Source of the DNA: Lingula anatina
Lineage: Eukaryota > Brachiopoda > Lingulata > Lingulida > Lingulidae
Length of the DNA stretch: 64,000 bases
NCBI RefSeq assembly: GCF_001039355.2
Contig: NW_019775548.1
Location: 82,928 to 146,927 of the forward strand
Reading direction: 5' to 3'
Positions 12,893 to 24,323 of this stretch are shown piece by piece. How positions within the stretch are numbered: the stretch's first letter is position 1; every line of letters starts with the position of its first letter. Both the position numbers and the translations under genes were made by a program. The notes beneath the pieces were generated by a model. The model searched no databases. It worked only from the letters and a program-made list of their open reading frames with translations, and was not told the DNA's origin.

Positions 12893-15863
12893 ATTTAAGT
12901 TAAGTTAATGGCGCATACTTGCCCACAATGCTTGGGAGTCATGAATTGATAAAAAAAGTTAGCATATTCACAATATTATATATATAATGACCGCGGTTTG
13001 TGGAATAAACTGACAGCGGAAAAGGATAAGCGACTGAATGTTTTTGATGAACGCGTAAGTTTCGGGGGTTCTTAGAGACTTGCTTCTCTACTACTGAGTA
13101 TTAACATGCATCTATGTACCGTTTTTCGGGTATACTGAAAGTAGAGGTAAGTTTCTAGTGTTCTCTATATTTCAGGCTGACTTAAACCATGGAAGTATAT
13201 ATTTTGCCATCCAAAAGAAAGCGAGGTAAAAGATGTTAAGATACCTGTATGTGCAGAAATGTTCAACTGCTCTTTGCTGCATTCTTCCTCAGTGCTATTC
13301 TTTGAGCACTAGGTGGTCTTTCTTTTGAGATGGTTTTTCGTTTTCTACTAAATGGAAAAAATGAATTTCATAAGACTTCATTATATATAACACATCCAAA
13401 TGAACTTCTTTTCTAACTTACATGGAAGTATATGTATTTCCGTGCTTAGACCCATAAAGATTAACGTGTTGCTGCTTGCTCTCTTGGCGGAAATAATCTA
13501 AACGGTTCTACGCCAATGAGAATGCCCATAAACTTTTAATTTAAATGGGGAATTGCCACTTTTAAATAGTTAAGGCTAATAAACCAAGGTGAGAATCGTT
13601 TTAAAATGGACTCTTCAAGAATTACTATACCAGTGGAATGACTACCATGTCTGCAAATTCTTTATCAGTGACTAAATACATATATCAGTCACGCGCTCTT
13701 CACCATACTTCCTAACTCATAAACTTTTATGATTCCCACGGAAGTAGCTAGACATATAGTAAAATTTTCCTTAATTTTTTTTCTGCGCGATCTATTTGCG
13801 CCTCTGTCAAGTTGTTTATTTGAAGGTCACCTTCGTGACAACTTCCCCAGTTCATAGCGTCCTTGTGCGTCTACACGGCCTTCCTTTGACTTAGCGGGCT
13901 AAGCAGGCCTTATAAACGAATTAGGCGTTTGCTAACACTGCCCGCAGTGCTTTTAGCACAAACACCCATATTAACCACATAACCAACATAGGTATCGCTT
14001 TGTGGGTGCTAGATACTTGTACGGTGGTTATAATTCGTGGGTTTGTGGTTAATAGGGGTGTTAGTGCTAAAAAAGATCTGCGGGGAGTGTAAGTAAACGC
14101 CTAATCTGTTTATAAGGCCTGATCGACTAAGTAAGTCTCCTCTAGTCACCTCATTTAATTCTATGGACAGGGACCTCCGCCGTTCCACAGTCAGAAACGT
14201 AATAATAAAACTTTATAAAATGTGGCAGATAATTAATTTTACATTCCCTCAAAGGGCATTAATTGTGAAGAGCAAAGACGTTCACCGTCGGTGCTCTGAA
14301 ACTGAATATTTTGGACTGGGTTACTGAATGGGATTTTGCTTAGAAAACAAAGCAATTGCATTCGTGTTGAGGACTCGGCGAATGTGTGTAACTTATAAAA
14401 AAAACGAAGAAATTCTAACCAGGGTAAAAAATGCAACGGAGATTTGTATTATTTACAAAACGAATAAAGAAAGTTTAATTCTGCCAAGCAGTCACATCCC
14501 GTAGATATCTTTACATACAGCATTTGTTTGTTTTAGGATAATGCAATTATTAGAGGGTAAAATAGTTCCTTTCCTTCGCGTGCCTTTACATGAACAAAAA
14601 AATATGCGCTCCGCAGTTCCAAATCTTTCAAACGTATGTAGCAATTATTTATGCACAAAGAAAAATAAACTAAATTTCACTGTCGTGGAAAAGGAATATA
14701 CGATCACACAGTTTAAGTTTATTCTGTTTATTTTCGATCACACATTACTTTACTCGCATACAGAGGGTAGGAAAAATACTTGACACGTCTACTTCCTTGA
14801 AGAACTTTGCCCCAAACCCCTGGATATAATTTTTGCCTGTCAGTGCCAGCCTTTAACGGCGTAAGAAACACAAACAAGCATTGCTTTCTTTGAGCACTAC
14901 AGCATACCAGACGTGCACGGTTCCACGTCTTGTGTCTGATATACCGAAGACAGTTCATAAAAAGTACCATATCGAAAATGAAAACCGGTATCAGTTAAAT
15001 AAACACCGCAGGTGACTGATAATACATCACGAACAAGACAGTGAAAGGAGCAACGGAAATGGGATTAAGGTATCTCCAACACGTTGTCACGAGTTTTTTC
15101 TCCAAATATAAGAAGAGGTCAGGCGCCGGTGCGCACACTACGTAAGTTGACGCAGTCCTGCTGTGCAACTTTCTTCACCTCTTCTTACAAGACGTTCTTG
15201 AAGAGGAGCCTTATCAGCTAACTGTCCCAAGTAGACAATTTAGAGGTACGTATGGATTTCGCATCAAGTGCGTTTGCGGTTTTGGCCTAAGCCGTATATG
15301 CAGTAATTCATCTACTATGATGCTTTGATTTAGTTAAGTGTTTGCAGGCACTCGAGGCGTTTAGACTGTCAGCGTTTAGCTACTTCGTAGTTTAAAAAAC
15401 TCAATAATAAAACTTCATAATTTACGCATTTTGAAAACCCTAGCCCCATTCACTATGAGAAAAGATCGGGTGACTATTCCATCCAGCTGGTGATTTACCA
15501 AGTGAAATGTCTTGTCAAGTGAAATAATCTTATTATATTGGTAAGACACGACAATGAATCGATTGCCAGTCTCCCGTGCCTGTGATTTTTATTTCAGTTA
15601 ACGTCAGAATGCCGTCTTTATCATGGCATTTTTGCGTATCCCGGTGTAGTACAGTGAAGGTCTATTGGTTTGATGTAATTTGGAATGAACATGTCAACTT
15701 GATTTTTAGTAATCTCAAAACTGATCCCAATAATGAAAATAAAAACAAATCATTGCATGACGATATATAGTGAGTCACTGCGAGTTGTTTGGCGCGATCT
15801 ACTTCCTGGTTTTCACAGCGCCCTTTTAAGACCACGTAGGCATGAACGTCGTTATTATTGCAG
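12893..15863. other. Non-coding spacer spanning the A/B boundary
   Basis: This is the counterpart of 6463-8988 plus 24861-25885. Most reading frames here have mirror versions in the other copy with indels that break frame, so I do not call genes. Sequence near 15110-15250 (GGCGCCGGTGCGCACACTACG) is relatively CpG-rich and conserved in both copies. It could hold a promoter or untranslated exon of the TLR gene, but nothing decides it. Confidence 0.4.
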
Positions 15864-16069
15864 AAAGGAGGTCTCTGTCCATAGAATTAAATGAGGTGAC
15901 TAGAGGAAACTTACTTAGTCGATCAGGCCTTATTAACAGATTAGGCGTTTCAGGGCCGTAGCCTGAGCAAAATGCCAGGGGGGGGGCAGTAAGCGGACAC
16001 GAGGGGGCAAAGCCCCCGAGGGGGGAGGGTGTGGGAGGGGGTGTGCCCCTCCCACGGTGTGTAAAAAAA
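15864..16069 (-). repeat. Inverted chimaeric copy of 8043-8249
   Basis: This 206-bp segment is the reverse complement of about 8043-8249, nearly base for base. It combines the right part of the 461-bp element (to its CAGGGCCGTAGCC tip) with about 85 bp of that element's flanking DNA. Diagnostic flank bases match block A copy 1 (TTTCCTCTAG, GGACAGAGACC), not copy 2. At the matching site in block B copy 1 (about 25884) only GACAC stands in its place. It is not a clean transposon insertion, because it starts outside the element and ends inside it. Confidence 0.8.
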
Positions 16070-16154
16070 TGCCAATAAACGTAAAGCAATAATAAGATCA
16101 TTAGCATATTAGATTGAAAATCGCAACTGACGACGATTTGCAACCGCGCAGGAA

Positions 16155-18377
16155 ACTTTGTTCCTCGACTTTCTTTTTCGCGCTGTCGGCCCATGCAACG
16201 AGTTGAAACAAGTGGACTAAAATAAGCGCAACTGTACACATTCAGGCGTCGTAACAATAGCAAAATAGCAAAAGGCAGCACAGGCTTCAAAATACTGTGC
16301 ATGCGCTGTTTGAAATAAACAAGTTGGTGAAATTAACAAAGCCTGCCGGTGTTTGCGGTCTGGTTGATTTTTATTTTACTTGCTCTCTGGTGTCTTTTTG
16401 AAAATTCATATTACAGCGTGTACAGAATATATCTGCTCGCCTACTGACCCGCACCCCAAAAGACAACCACATTACTCCTGTTTTAATGATGTTGCACTGG
16501 CTCCCTGTCCGAGCACGCATTTTATTCAAACTTTTAACATTTGCACATGCAGCATTTTATAAACTTGCACCTTCTTATTTAAATGAGCTTGTTTTACACT
16601 ACGTGCCATCAAGAAATCTCAGATCAGGCGATCACCTTCTTCTTAAGGCTTATAAGGCAAGATTAGTATCATACGGTGATAAAGCTTTTAAATTTGCAGC
16701 ACCAAAAGAATGGAATATTTTACCCATCAGACAAATTGTGGACCCTGGACATTTTAAAAAGGAACTAAAAACCCACCTTTTTAAACAATATTATCTTTAA
16801 ATTCTTGAAAAAACACTTCTTAAGAAAAGTTGTTCATATTTTTATATTTTTAATAGTTTTAATATATATAGTTTTAAATTTCCCATTTTTTATCCATTTT
16901 ATATATCCTTTCATCTTCTAACCATTAGCAATATTTTTCTTTTAATTTGAATTTTATAATTTTTGTAAAGTCTACTGAACAGTGAACATATGTTGGATTT
17001 TAGACTATAAATAAATATTATTATTATTATCATTATTATTATTATTATTAGAAATGCACTATTGATTTCATGTTTTTAAACGTAAACCCATCGGAATTCC
17101 TTAGAATAACATTTATTTTACCTTCATAACAAGGGGATTCCCATTGTATTTATAGTGTTAGGCCTATATGTCCCTTCAATGGGGAATTTTCACCCCTCCC
17201 CCACTCTTGATAAATAAAATGTTCCACGGGGCAGATTGAAAATGGCATTGCAAAATGCATTCAAAATCGTATGAAGGTTAATTGCAGATAATGCTGCGAG
17301 GACATTCTTGTGCGAGGGCGAACTCGGCCAATATAATTTTTTAAACTTCGTCAACCGGTTTTGGAGCGCCTGTTGCAAATTTGGAAAACAAGGCAATGGA
17401 ACCAAACAATACGATACAATTTGTAATCTCGTAAATTTTTTTAAAATAAAGATCATAGCATGGAGTACATCAAAATGCCACTTTATTATTATGATATATA
17501 ATAATAATTAATATAAAATATACGATATAATAAATTCTTGCTCATGGCCTATTTATTAGCTTCATTGATTTTTTTTTAGTATTTGGAGATTCAAAACACA
17601 AAAGTTTTCTAGTTTCATATCGAGGCACCACGTATTGTTTCCTCCCAGGAGTGCAGTCAAGGTAACTAGGTATGAGTGGAGGCCTTATGGGCTGTCTCAT
17701 GTATGTGGCTAAGGGCTTGCTTTTGTCATCTACTTCTATATTATTAAAAAATTAAAAAAAACGAACTTAGTTTTCTCACTTCACTTTTTCTCCCCTCTCC
17801 ACTTTAAGTGGTTAATTGAAGGAGGGACGTCAAGGTCCCAGGAGAGGCTTATCTCGTGAAAGTAGGCTGTCTGATAAATGTGGCTAAGGGCTAAAAGTTT
17901 CTTTCATTACTCTCCCCCCCCCCCCCCCCCCCAATTCACTAAGGTGTGAAGTCAAGGTCCACGGGGAGGCGCTATGTTGTGAAAGTGGGCTGTCTTATGA
18001 ATGTGGCTAATGGCTGGTTTTTGTCATCAACTTCTTTATTATCTTAAAAGAAATAAAACGAAATTAGTGTTTTATTTACCACCCACCTAGATTGTTCATC
18101 CCAGGAGTGTAGTCAAAGTCCAACAAAACACGAAGACCATGTCGTAAATGGGCGCGTGAACCTTTAGTTTCTAGTCGTAAAGGCCAACAAAGAAGTCCAA
18201 AAGAATGGACCAGAATTGAAAAGATAAGTTAGTATGACAAAACGGCCTTATCTCCATCAGCTCGATTTTGCTCCATTCCGTCTCCTGAGGCGGTTAGTGG
18301 ACGTCTGGGCGAAAAGCGTTATGCTATTTGTACGTATGTAACTTCCATATCGACGGGTCCAAGTTGATTGAAGAGTC
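16155..18377. other. 2.2-kb segment present only in one copy of block B
   Basis: The other copy runs straight from GCAACCGCGCAGGAA to TTCACAGAA at about 25973. Here those anchors are 2.2 kb apart, joined by a GAA shared at both ends. The segment carries the LINE fragment (16402-17050) and, at about 17640-18140, three loosely repeated modules. Each has a GTCAAGGT(CC)-type stretch, GGCTGTCTYAT and TGTGGCTAAKGGCT. A C-rich run lies at about 17913-17932. Confidence 0.7.
16402..17050 (+). mobile_element. 5'-truncated LINE (CR1/L2/Jockey-like), C-terminal end of ORF2 and 3' tail
   Basis: An open frame 16402-16800 (133 codons, stop TAA) reads LQRVQNISARLLTRTP, then LHWLPVRARILFKL, LAPSYLNEL, PSRNLRS, GDKAFKFAAPKEWN and LKTHLFKQYYL. 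This succession is typical of the extreme C-terminus of CR1/L2/Jockey-group reverse transcriptase ORFs. The catalytic domains are missing, as expected for a 5'-truncated insertion. A 3' UTR of about 200 bp ends in an ATT-rich tail (17017-17050). It lies within the copy-specific 2.2-kb segment. It cannot transpose by itself. Confidence 0.88.
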
Positions 18378-19873
18378 GAATTCACAGAACCATTAGCACA
18401 GGAGAAAAACGTAGCATTCCGTGTTTTGCGTGAGAAAAGAAAATATCCTCAAGTGCAATACATTAGCGCACAGTAGGATCAACGGCTCTTCGGAGAAGTG
18501 CGCGCTGACTCTCGCGGCTTTTTAGTTCATCTTTAGAGGGATGTAATACTTCCTCGTCTCTGCTCTGCCCGCTGTTGAGTGATAACACGTTCACAATTGC
18601 CCGCTCTTATTTTTCCAATCGTTAATTGACACTTGGGGGCGTTGTTGTCGTCAACATGTTGTCAATTTTAACTAGGGCGTGGAGCACAAGAGTGAGACCC
18701 AAATTTCATTATTGTGTTTTGTGTACACTAGCGTTGAAAGAAGTTCTTTCTTATACAGCTAACCTTATGTATTTAGGTAGACAAATGAAAAATATACATT
18801 TACTTTGAAGAGAAAAAATGAATGAAATTTTGAAGGCAACCTATTCATACCCCCAATTATTATTGACAGTGTCCTTGGATCTTGTTGCCATTAAGTTTAC
18901 ATTGTACCGTCATGCCCCGGGCCATCAGTGGGCAAACTTGTCTGCGCGCGTACACTGGAACGCTGATCTACAATGCACTTTGAAGGAACCTTCATTCTTT
19001 GTTTGAAGCATAATAATGAAAATAAAATGATAATGCATTTTTTGCAATAAACATATATTTGAAGGTTTGAAGGTGTACACTCTCTAAAAATACCTACCCA
19101 TTTTTTTTTTCGAAGCCGCCATTTTTGTACTAAGTTGGCTGCGGCCACAGTAACCCCATGCACCACAACCACCACCAGCACGTGTTTATCAAAAGAAAAC
19201 TTTGAGTTGAGAGGTAAGATTATGGGGTCTATGGAGGAAGTTGCTGGGGAGCACCGGAGCAGTGGTATCTTAAGCAGCGGGGAATTAATTTATCTTTATA
19301 GTTAGTTTGTGTAAGAGTTACCTCACATTCAGCGTTTCTGGTATGCCATGCCTAATAATTGAACAAAAAGTCAGGTGATAGTCTATTTCCGTTTTTGATA
19401 AGTGATGTGTTTGTACCACTGCACAGAATCGTACATGTCGAATGATTTCACGGCGGCACAACAGGAAGCCAGGGAGATAAGACTTGTCTGACGGACTGGT
19501 TCACAGCGCTGCCGACGACATAACTAGCTGTTTTTAGCGGTTGCGTCCAGAGTGAGGGGGGTTTGAAAAGTAAACAAACAGTTTGCATCCCCACTACGGA
19601 GCGTATTCGCAATCTGGGAGCCGTTTTAGGGTTTCCTGTATTAATACCGGTATCTTGAATGCTTTGGTACACACAGTACGTGAAAAAACTTAGATAACAG
19701 TGTTCACGCGTGATTTCTTTGCTAAGACGGAAGGTGCATCAAAGATCAAAACAAGGTTTGTTTTTTATCAATGATTTTTCAAACCTCCAAACCGCCTGCT
19801 CCATTAAGAAACTATTGAAATATATGTGATATGTGATATATGAAATATATCGATCTTTTGATTTCGTTTTCAG
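18378..19873. other. Upstream region of the intact TLR gene
   Basis: This region aligns with 25975-27825 apart from the TTAA element in the latter. An acceptor-like TTTGATTTCGTTTTCAG directly precedes the ATG at 19874, so the coding region probably follows a 5' UTR intron. The untranslated exon is not identified. A conserved GCCGCCATTTTTG near 19117 resembles a YY1-type site in both copies. Reading frames here differ between copies and I do not call genes. Confidence 0.45.
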
Positions 19874-22612
19874 ATGGGCCTCAAAAGCTCTTCAGCGACC
19901 ACTTTATCTAAACTACGGATCCATCTCTGGGTGTCCACTTTGGCTCTTCTTGCCCCTGCCATTGCTCTAGGAAAGCCCTACCAGCCCGTCGATATTTACC
20001 GCACGTGCAAGGTGACGCGGGACAGTACCTGGAATGGCCTCAAAGTTGACTGCACGCATAGGAACTTGTCTTCCTTTCCAACACTTCCTTCGAACACAAC
20101 AACTGCAATTTTAAAAGGGAACATTTTCAAAAACCTGAAGAGGCAATCTTTGGCTCATTTAACTGAACTGCGGGTTTTATGTCTACGTGAATGTCAGATA
20201 AAAAAGATTGATCATGATGCTTTTCAATCACTTGGCCAGTTAAATGAACTCAATTTGGAAAGCAATGGACTTAGGAACATGTCATCGGGACTTTTACGGC
20301 CTTTAAAACGTCTCAAGACATTATGTTTATCTGGCAACAGGGACATTCTTGGTAATGTATTTGAAGATGCGCGGAGAAAGATGTTTCAGGGGCTTGAAAG
20401 TCTCGAGAATTTGCACTTGGCTAGCACAGCACTGACCGCTGTACCGAGTGGAATGTTTTCGAAAAATCAAAATTTGTCACTAATAAATCTGTCAAACAAT
20501 AAGCTTAAGAGGATCCCCGAAGACATAACAGCCCTGCCGTATTTAAAGGGAATAGAACTATCGGGCAATCAAATATCATCTTTGAGACTTGGAAATCCAA
20601 TTAACTCTGCGAGTGAATTACACGTGTGGCTAAAGAGCAACGCAATTAGCAAAATCACACGAGAAGACATGAAAGCATACAGTCGCATACATGGGCTAAC
20701 ACTGGACATTCAAAGGAATCACCTGACTCACGTGGCAACTGACACTTTTGCTGACTTCAAATATATCTCTGGCTTAGTCTTATCTGGTAACCCAATTTGC
20801 AAGTCTGGCCGCCATGGTTCAAATTGTATAGGGCTTCAAAACCTCACCAAAAGCTTGCATTCCATGTCAGTCAATTCTTTAAATCTCGATAAAATCGGAT
20901 TGAATGTCTACAATTTAACCGGTGACTATTTTGTCCATCTGAGTAATTCTAACGTCACAGAGCTTAGTCTAAACGGGAACACAATGACCGTAGTTCACCA
21001 CACAGCCTTTCTGCCACTTAAACATCTCAGGACATTAAATCTCGGCAATTGTGACATAGAGACATTTCAACTGGTAAATCTTGGCCAACTTCAGACATTA
21101 AAACTTCCCAGTAACAAACTGCAAAGTTTTGAAATATTGTCAGAAATTCTAGAAAAATGCCTAAAACTGAGTGAGCTGGATTTGTCGTCTACATTTAAAG
21201 AAACAGGCGACGAGGACTGTGTTATCAAGAACCATGGTTCCCTACGGTCGTTGACTTTGTCTAGAAACAACCTGTGTAAAAGTATCGTCCTGAGGAACAT
21301 GACATCCCTTCAGACTGTGAAAATGGCAAATGTTACCGCAAAGAAGAGCTTCAACATGGCTAAACAGCTACATATGAGTATGTTGCCAAGTTTGACAACA
21401 TTTGAATTTCAGAATAACAGAGCTTATCTCTCAAAAAAAGCTGACATCTTTAATAATGTCCCGACGCTTACCGAGTTATGCCTCGACAACAACCAGTTTT
21501 ACAGAATATTATCCATAGATCTTGATATTTTAAGAGATCTCCTCAGACCCTTACGACACTTACGTTGCTTATCACTGACTGCAAACAAACTGACAGAATT
21601 GCCGCTTGGAATGTTTGATGGATTGGCGAACCTTACCACACTTGACTTGAACCTCAACAGCCTTCGATCGCTTCCCGTGGAGATTTTTCGTCACCAAAGG
21701 CAAATGACCGACCTTCATTTGGATCGCAATTCTATTTTTACGCTAAGTGGGCACATGTTTGCAAACCTTACCGCTTTGAAAAACTTTAATTATGCGAGGA
21801 ACAAGATCATTTGTGATTGTAACATTAGGTCATTTCAGTCTTGGCTTGCCACCACATCAGTCAATGTACAGGGTCCCAGGGAACTTTGCTTTGGACCCGA
21901 ATGGGCACAAAAGACGCCAATTAAAGAGTTTCGTCCTTCATGGTTCGCTTGCGATGACCACAGTGTGTATTTGGCCGCCATATCGGGAGGATGCGTGTTT
22001 TTTGTAATTTTTCTCTCTGCTGTCCTCTATAGCTTCCGCTGGGACATCCTCTACATTTACGCCATCTACCGAGCAAGCGGTAAGAAAAGCAAATTGGGAA
22101 GACGTGAGCCACATAAGACTTATGACGCCATTGCAATGTACTCTCCCACAAGCGTCACTTGGATAAAGAAACACCTTATACCAAACTTAGAAAGAGGCGA
22201 AGACATCAGATTTAAACTTTGCATTAACGATCGAGACTACATCGTTGGTGATCCCCTGGTGGATAATGTCGAAACGAACATGGAAAAAAGCCGACGAATC
22301 CTCTTTCTGCTTACGAGGGAGTACTTCGAAAGTCAGTTACACGAAACGGAGATCAACCTAGCACAGGTCAAACTATTTGACGGCTTTGTTGACAAAATCA
22401 TTTTTGTCTTTTTGGAGGAGGTGCCTAAGACGACTTTTAAAGAGCCTCTGAAGACCATGATGCGTCACGGTAATTGTCTACATTGGCCCAGAAAAAAGCG
22501 CGTGCGTGAGCGAACCATCTTTTGGAAGCGTCTCAAACTTGCTTTACTTGAGGCGAGATACCCCGTGAGGCCAGGAGAGAAAACTCCCCTTTTAGTCAAT
22601 GAAAATAATTGA
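19874..22612 (+). CDS. Toll-like receptor, intact single-exon coding region
   Basis: This 912-residue type I receptor senses ligands at the cell or endosome surface and signals through TIR adaptors. It starts with a signal peptide (about 1-33, hydrophobic VSTLALLAPAIALG). A run of LRRs follows (LxxLxLxxN repeats from about 85 to 640), then an LRR C-terminal cap (CDC at 647-649 through FACDD near 694), a membrane helix (about 697-723) and a TIR domain (about 748-900). A single C-terminal cysteine cap makes it vertebrate-type. TIR box 1 is YDAIAMYS (Y750), box 3 contains F883-W884. The BB loop reads RDYIVGDP with V791 where most TLRs have proline. The ATG follows a splice acceptor directly, implying a 5' UTR intron. 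A damaged near-copy lies at 27826-30568. The specific TLR subtype cannot be named. Confidence 0.95.
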   Translation: MGLKSSSATTLSKLRIHLWVSTLALLAPAIALGKPYQPVDIYRTCKVTRDSTWNGLKVDCTHRNLSSFPTLPSNTTTAILKGNIFKNLKRQSLAHLTELRVLCLRECQIKKIDHDAFQSLGQLNELNLESNGLRNMSSGLLRPLKRLKTLCLSGNRDILGNVFEDARRKMFQGLESLENLHLASTALTAVPSGMFSKNQNLSLINLSNNKLKRIPEDITALPYLKGIELSGNQISSLRLGNPINSASELHVWLKSNAISKITREDMKAYSRIHGLTLDIQRNHLTHVATDTFADFKYISGLVLSGNPICKSGRHGSNCIGLQNLTKSLHSMSVNSLNLDKIGLNVYNLTGDYFVHLSNSNVTELSLNGNTMTVVHHTAFLPLKHLRTLNLGNCDIETFQLVNLGQLQTLKLPSNKLQSFEILSEILEKCLKLSELDLSSTFKETGDEDCVIKNHGSLRSLTLSRNNLCKSIVLRNMTSLQTVKMANVTAKKSFNMAKQLHMSMLPSLTTFEFQNNRAYLSKKADIFNNVPTLTELCLDNNQFYRILSIDLDILRDLLRPLRHLRCLSLTANKLTELPLGMFDGLANLTTLDLNLNSLRSLPVEIFRHQRQMTDLHLDRNSIFTLSGHMFANLTALKNFNYARNKIICDCNIRSFQSWLATTSVNVQGPRELCFGPEWAQKTPIKEFRPSWFACDDHSVYLAAISGGCVFFVIFLSAVLYSFRWDILYIYAIYRASGKKSKLGRREPHKTYDAIAMYSPTSVTWIKKHLIPNLERGEDIRFKLCINDRDYIVGDPLVDNVETNMEKSRRILFLLTREYFESQLHETEINLAQVKLFDGFVDKIIFVFLEEVPKTTFKEPLKTMMRHGNCLHWPRKKRVRERTIFWKRLKLALLEARYPVRPGEKTPLLVNENN

Positions 22613-23843
22613 CATTATCCCAGCAACAGATACTTCTAAAAGCGAGAAAATTGGACAAAAACAGTTCATTTGTATGAAAACAGAATATTTTCAAGTAGAA
22701 ATTGATCCCTATTAATTTTAATCGTGCATAAAGTATTTTCATGTTTATTTAGATATCTGCATTCCTTAGGCCTACTTGCATTAACGATTACAATTAGAAA
22801 AAACGAAACTCTTTGCGTTAAAAAGATATTTTGCTTAATAATGACTAAAGTTGTAGTTTGATCTCTCACCAAGATTTCCAGCTTTTGTTCTGTATGTAAT
22901 GTAAATTGGCAGCTATTAGTGAATAAGGAATCTGGAGTGCTTTGTAGAGTTAATTGCCATGCTCCTATAATATTTATACAGCTGCGTGTAATGTAAAAGG
23001 AGAGAAGGCCGCTAGAGTTAAATGTTGGAGGATGTGGGCAACTATACCAAATGCAAAACTATTCATGTGTGTAAGATGAACTTTTTATTTTATAAGTTAA
23101 CATTTGAGTCATATGTATTTGATCAGACAATTTTTGCATATTACAGTTATTTTTTATTTTGTAACGACGATAACATTAAACCGATGATATATATATAGTC
23201 TATATATGGTTATTTTCACATTTTTGTGTTTCTTATTTCTCGGCATAATTTTATACAATCGTGGATTGAATTTAATATAAACAATTGCTTCTCTTATAGT
23301 CACCAAAAAAGAGCGCTACAGTTTGGATAAATTTGAAGATGAGCTTCACTATCAACGATGCGCTGGTCGCAAAATTGTTGTGAATGCTGTTCATTGCACA
23401 GGGAGTGGCCGACTCGACTTGTCTCACGTAGTGGATTCCAACAAAATCTAAGTACAATAACATTGTCACATGTAGGATGATTATGACAGAATATTATCAT
23501 GTATTTCTTAAGTCACTGTATACCTGGCTAACGAATAAATGGTGCATTTAATCTTTAGTTACTCTAACATGATTATTACAGTATCTTCAAATTCTTTTAC
23601 ATTCTATTGTATTACCTGCAATAATCTTTTTCCCAGAATCCTATCGATTAAACTACAATTATGACGTCATTGATTACAAGCTCTCTATGACGTCACTAGC
23701 ATGATGTCGTATAACGTTTTACAACGCAATTTCGCTTTGTCGTGCCATAAGACGTAATGCGTAAGAAATTCGACGTAATAATTTGAAGTTTTGTGACCAT
23801 GGAAACCTTGTAAATAATTTGATTATGGCACTAACCATTACAC
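22613..23843. other. Intergenic DNA between TLR and the truncated IRAG-like exon
   Basis: This holds the TLR 3' UTR and, at its right end, the conserved promoter region of the next gene. Tandem CRE motifs lie at 23662-23669 and 23688-23695. Compared with 30569-32518 it lacks roughly 650 bp (about 31490-32155). No gene is supported. Confidence 0.5.
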
Positions 23844-23904
23844 ATGAAAGGAAACGGACAAGATTCGAGCTTACTTCCCAGAGGCGATCACGACTGGGAA
23901 TCTA
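23844..23904 (+). pseudogene. First 61 bp of the IRAG-like coding exon, truncated
   Basis: It starts at the ATG with MKGNGQDSSLLPRGDHDWES, identical to the start of the complete gene at 32519. Homology stops at GGGAATCTA and unrelated sequence with a repeated GACGTAATAATTTG motif follows. It is a broken duplicate end, not a gene, and marks the right edge of the extra A+B copy. Confidence 0.85.
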
Positions 23905-24107
23905 AATCGACGTAAAGCGAAACGTATCAGAGATTCGACGTAATAATTTGACGTAATAATCATTGCTCTCAGCTTCCACCTGGTATTTTAACATTGAACA
24001 TAATATTTTTGGGTAGAGTGTCTACATCTGTAGCGGTGTTTAAAGGGGTCATAAAGTTAATAGGTTTGAGACGCACCATCATGACAGCGAGCGAGAACCC
24101 CCCCTCC

Positions 24108-24112
<5 letters not shown>

Positions 24113-24143
<31 letters not shown>
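24113..24143. repeat. (CA)n microsatellite
   Basis: About 15 CA units preceded by a C-rich run. Simple sequence in the non-duplicated spacer between the two block B copies. Confidence 0.9.
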
Positions 24144-24146
<3 letters not shown>

Positions 24147-24323
24147 ACCCACGAATTGTAATGTCTTGAACACATGATGCAGAGCACGCCATATAAATAT
24201 TGTAGTAGTATTAAGCATCCTAAGGGTATTCACGCAGCAAAACTTTTGTGTTCTTTAAAAAATGTGGGAATATATTATAGCAAATACAATACCGAATTTG
24301 ATTTGAGGACCAGAAGAGAGGCT

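Larger units (their letters stand above)
8990..23904 (+). repeat. Blocks A+B, second copy (candidate alternative haplotype contig)
   Basis: Bases 8990-14927 match 2495-8988, and 14928-23904 match 24861-32579, both in direct orientation. The two halves run on without a break, so this segment reads as one uninterrupted copy of the locus: CCDC22 exons 6-7, spacer, TLR, then the first 61 bp of the IRAG-like coding exon. It begins right after the n at 8989. It ends inside that coding exon, which is not a natural gene boundary. The order A-A-B-B is what results when a complete AB copy is inserted between A and B of another copy. Confidence 0.85.

Noticed and set aside
15826-16302. Minus-strand open frame of 158 codons
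   Set aside because: It crosses the inverted transposon fragment and its G/C runs, is proline-rich by composition, and is broken in the other block B copy. It is not a gene.
21792-22174. Open frames overlapping the TLR cap and TIR region in other frames
   Set aside because: They are shadows of the TLR coding sequence and occur in both copies because the DNA is nearly identical.
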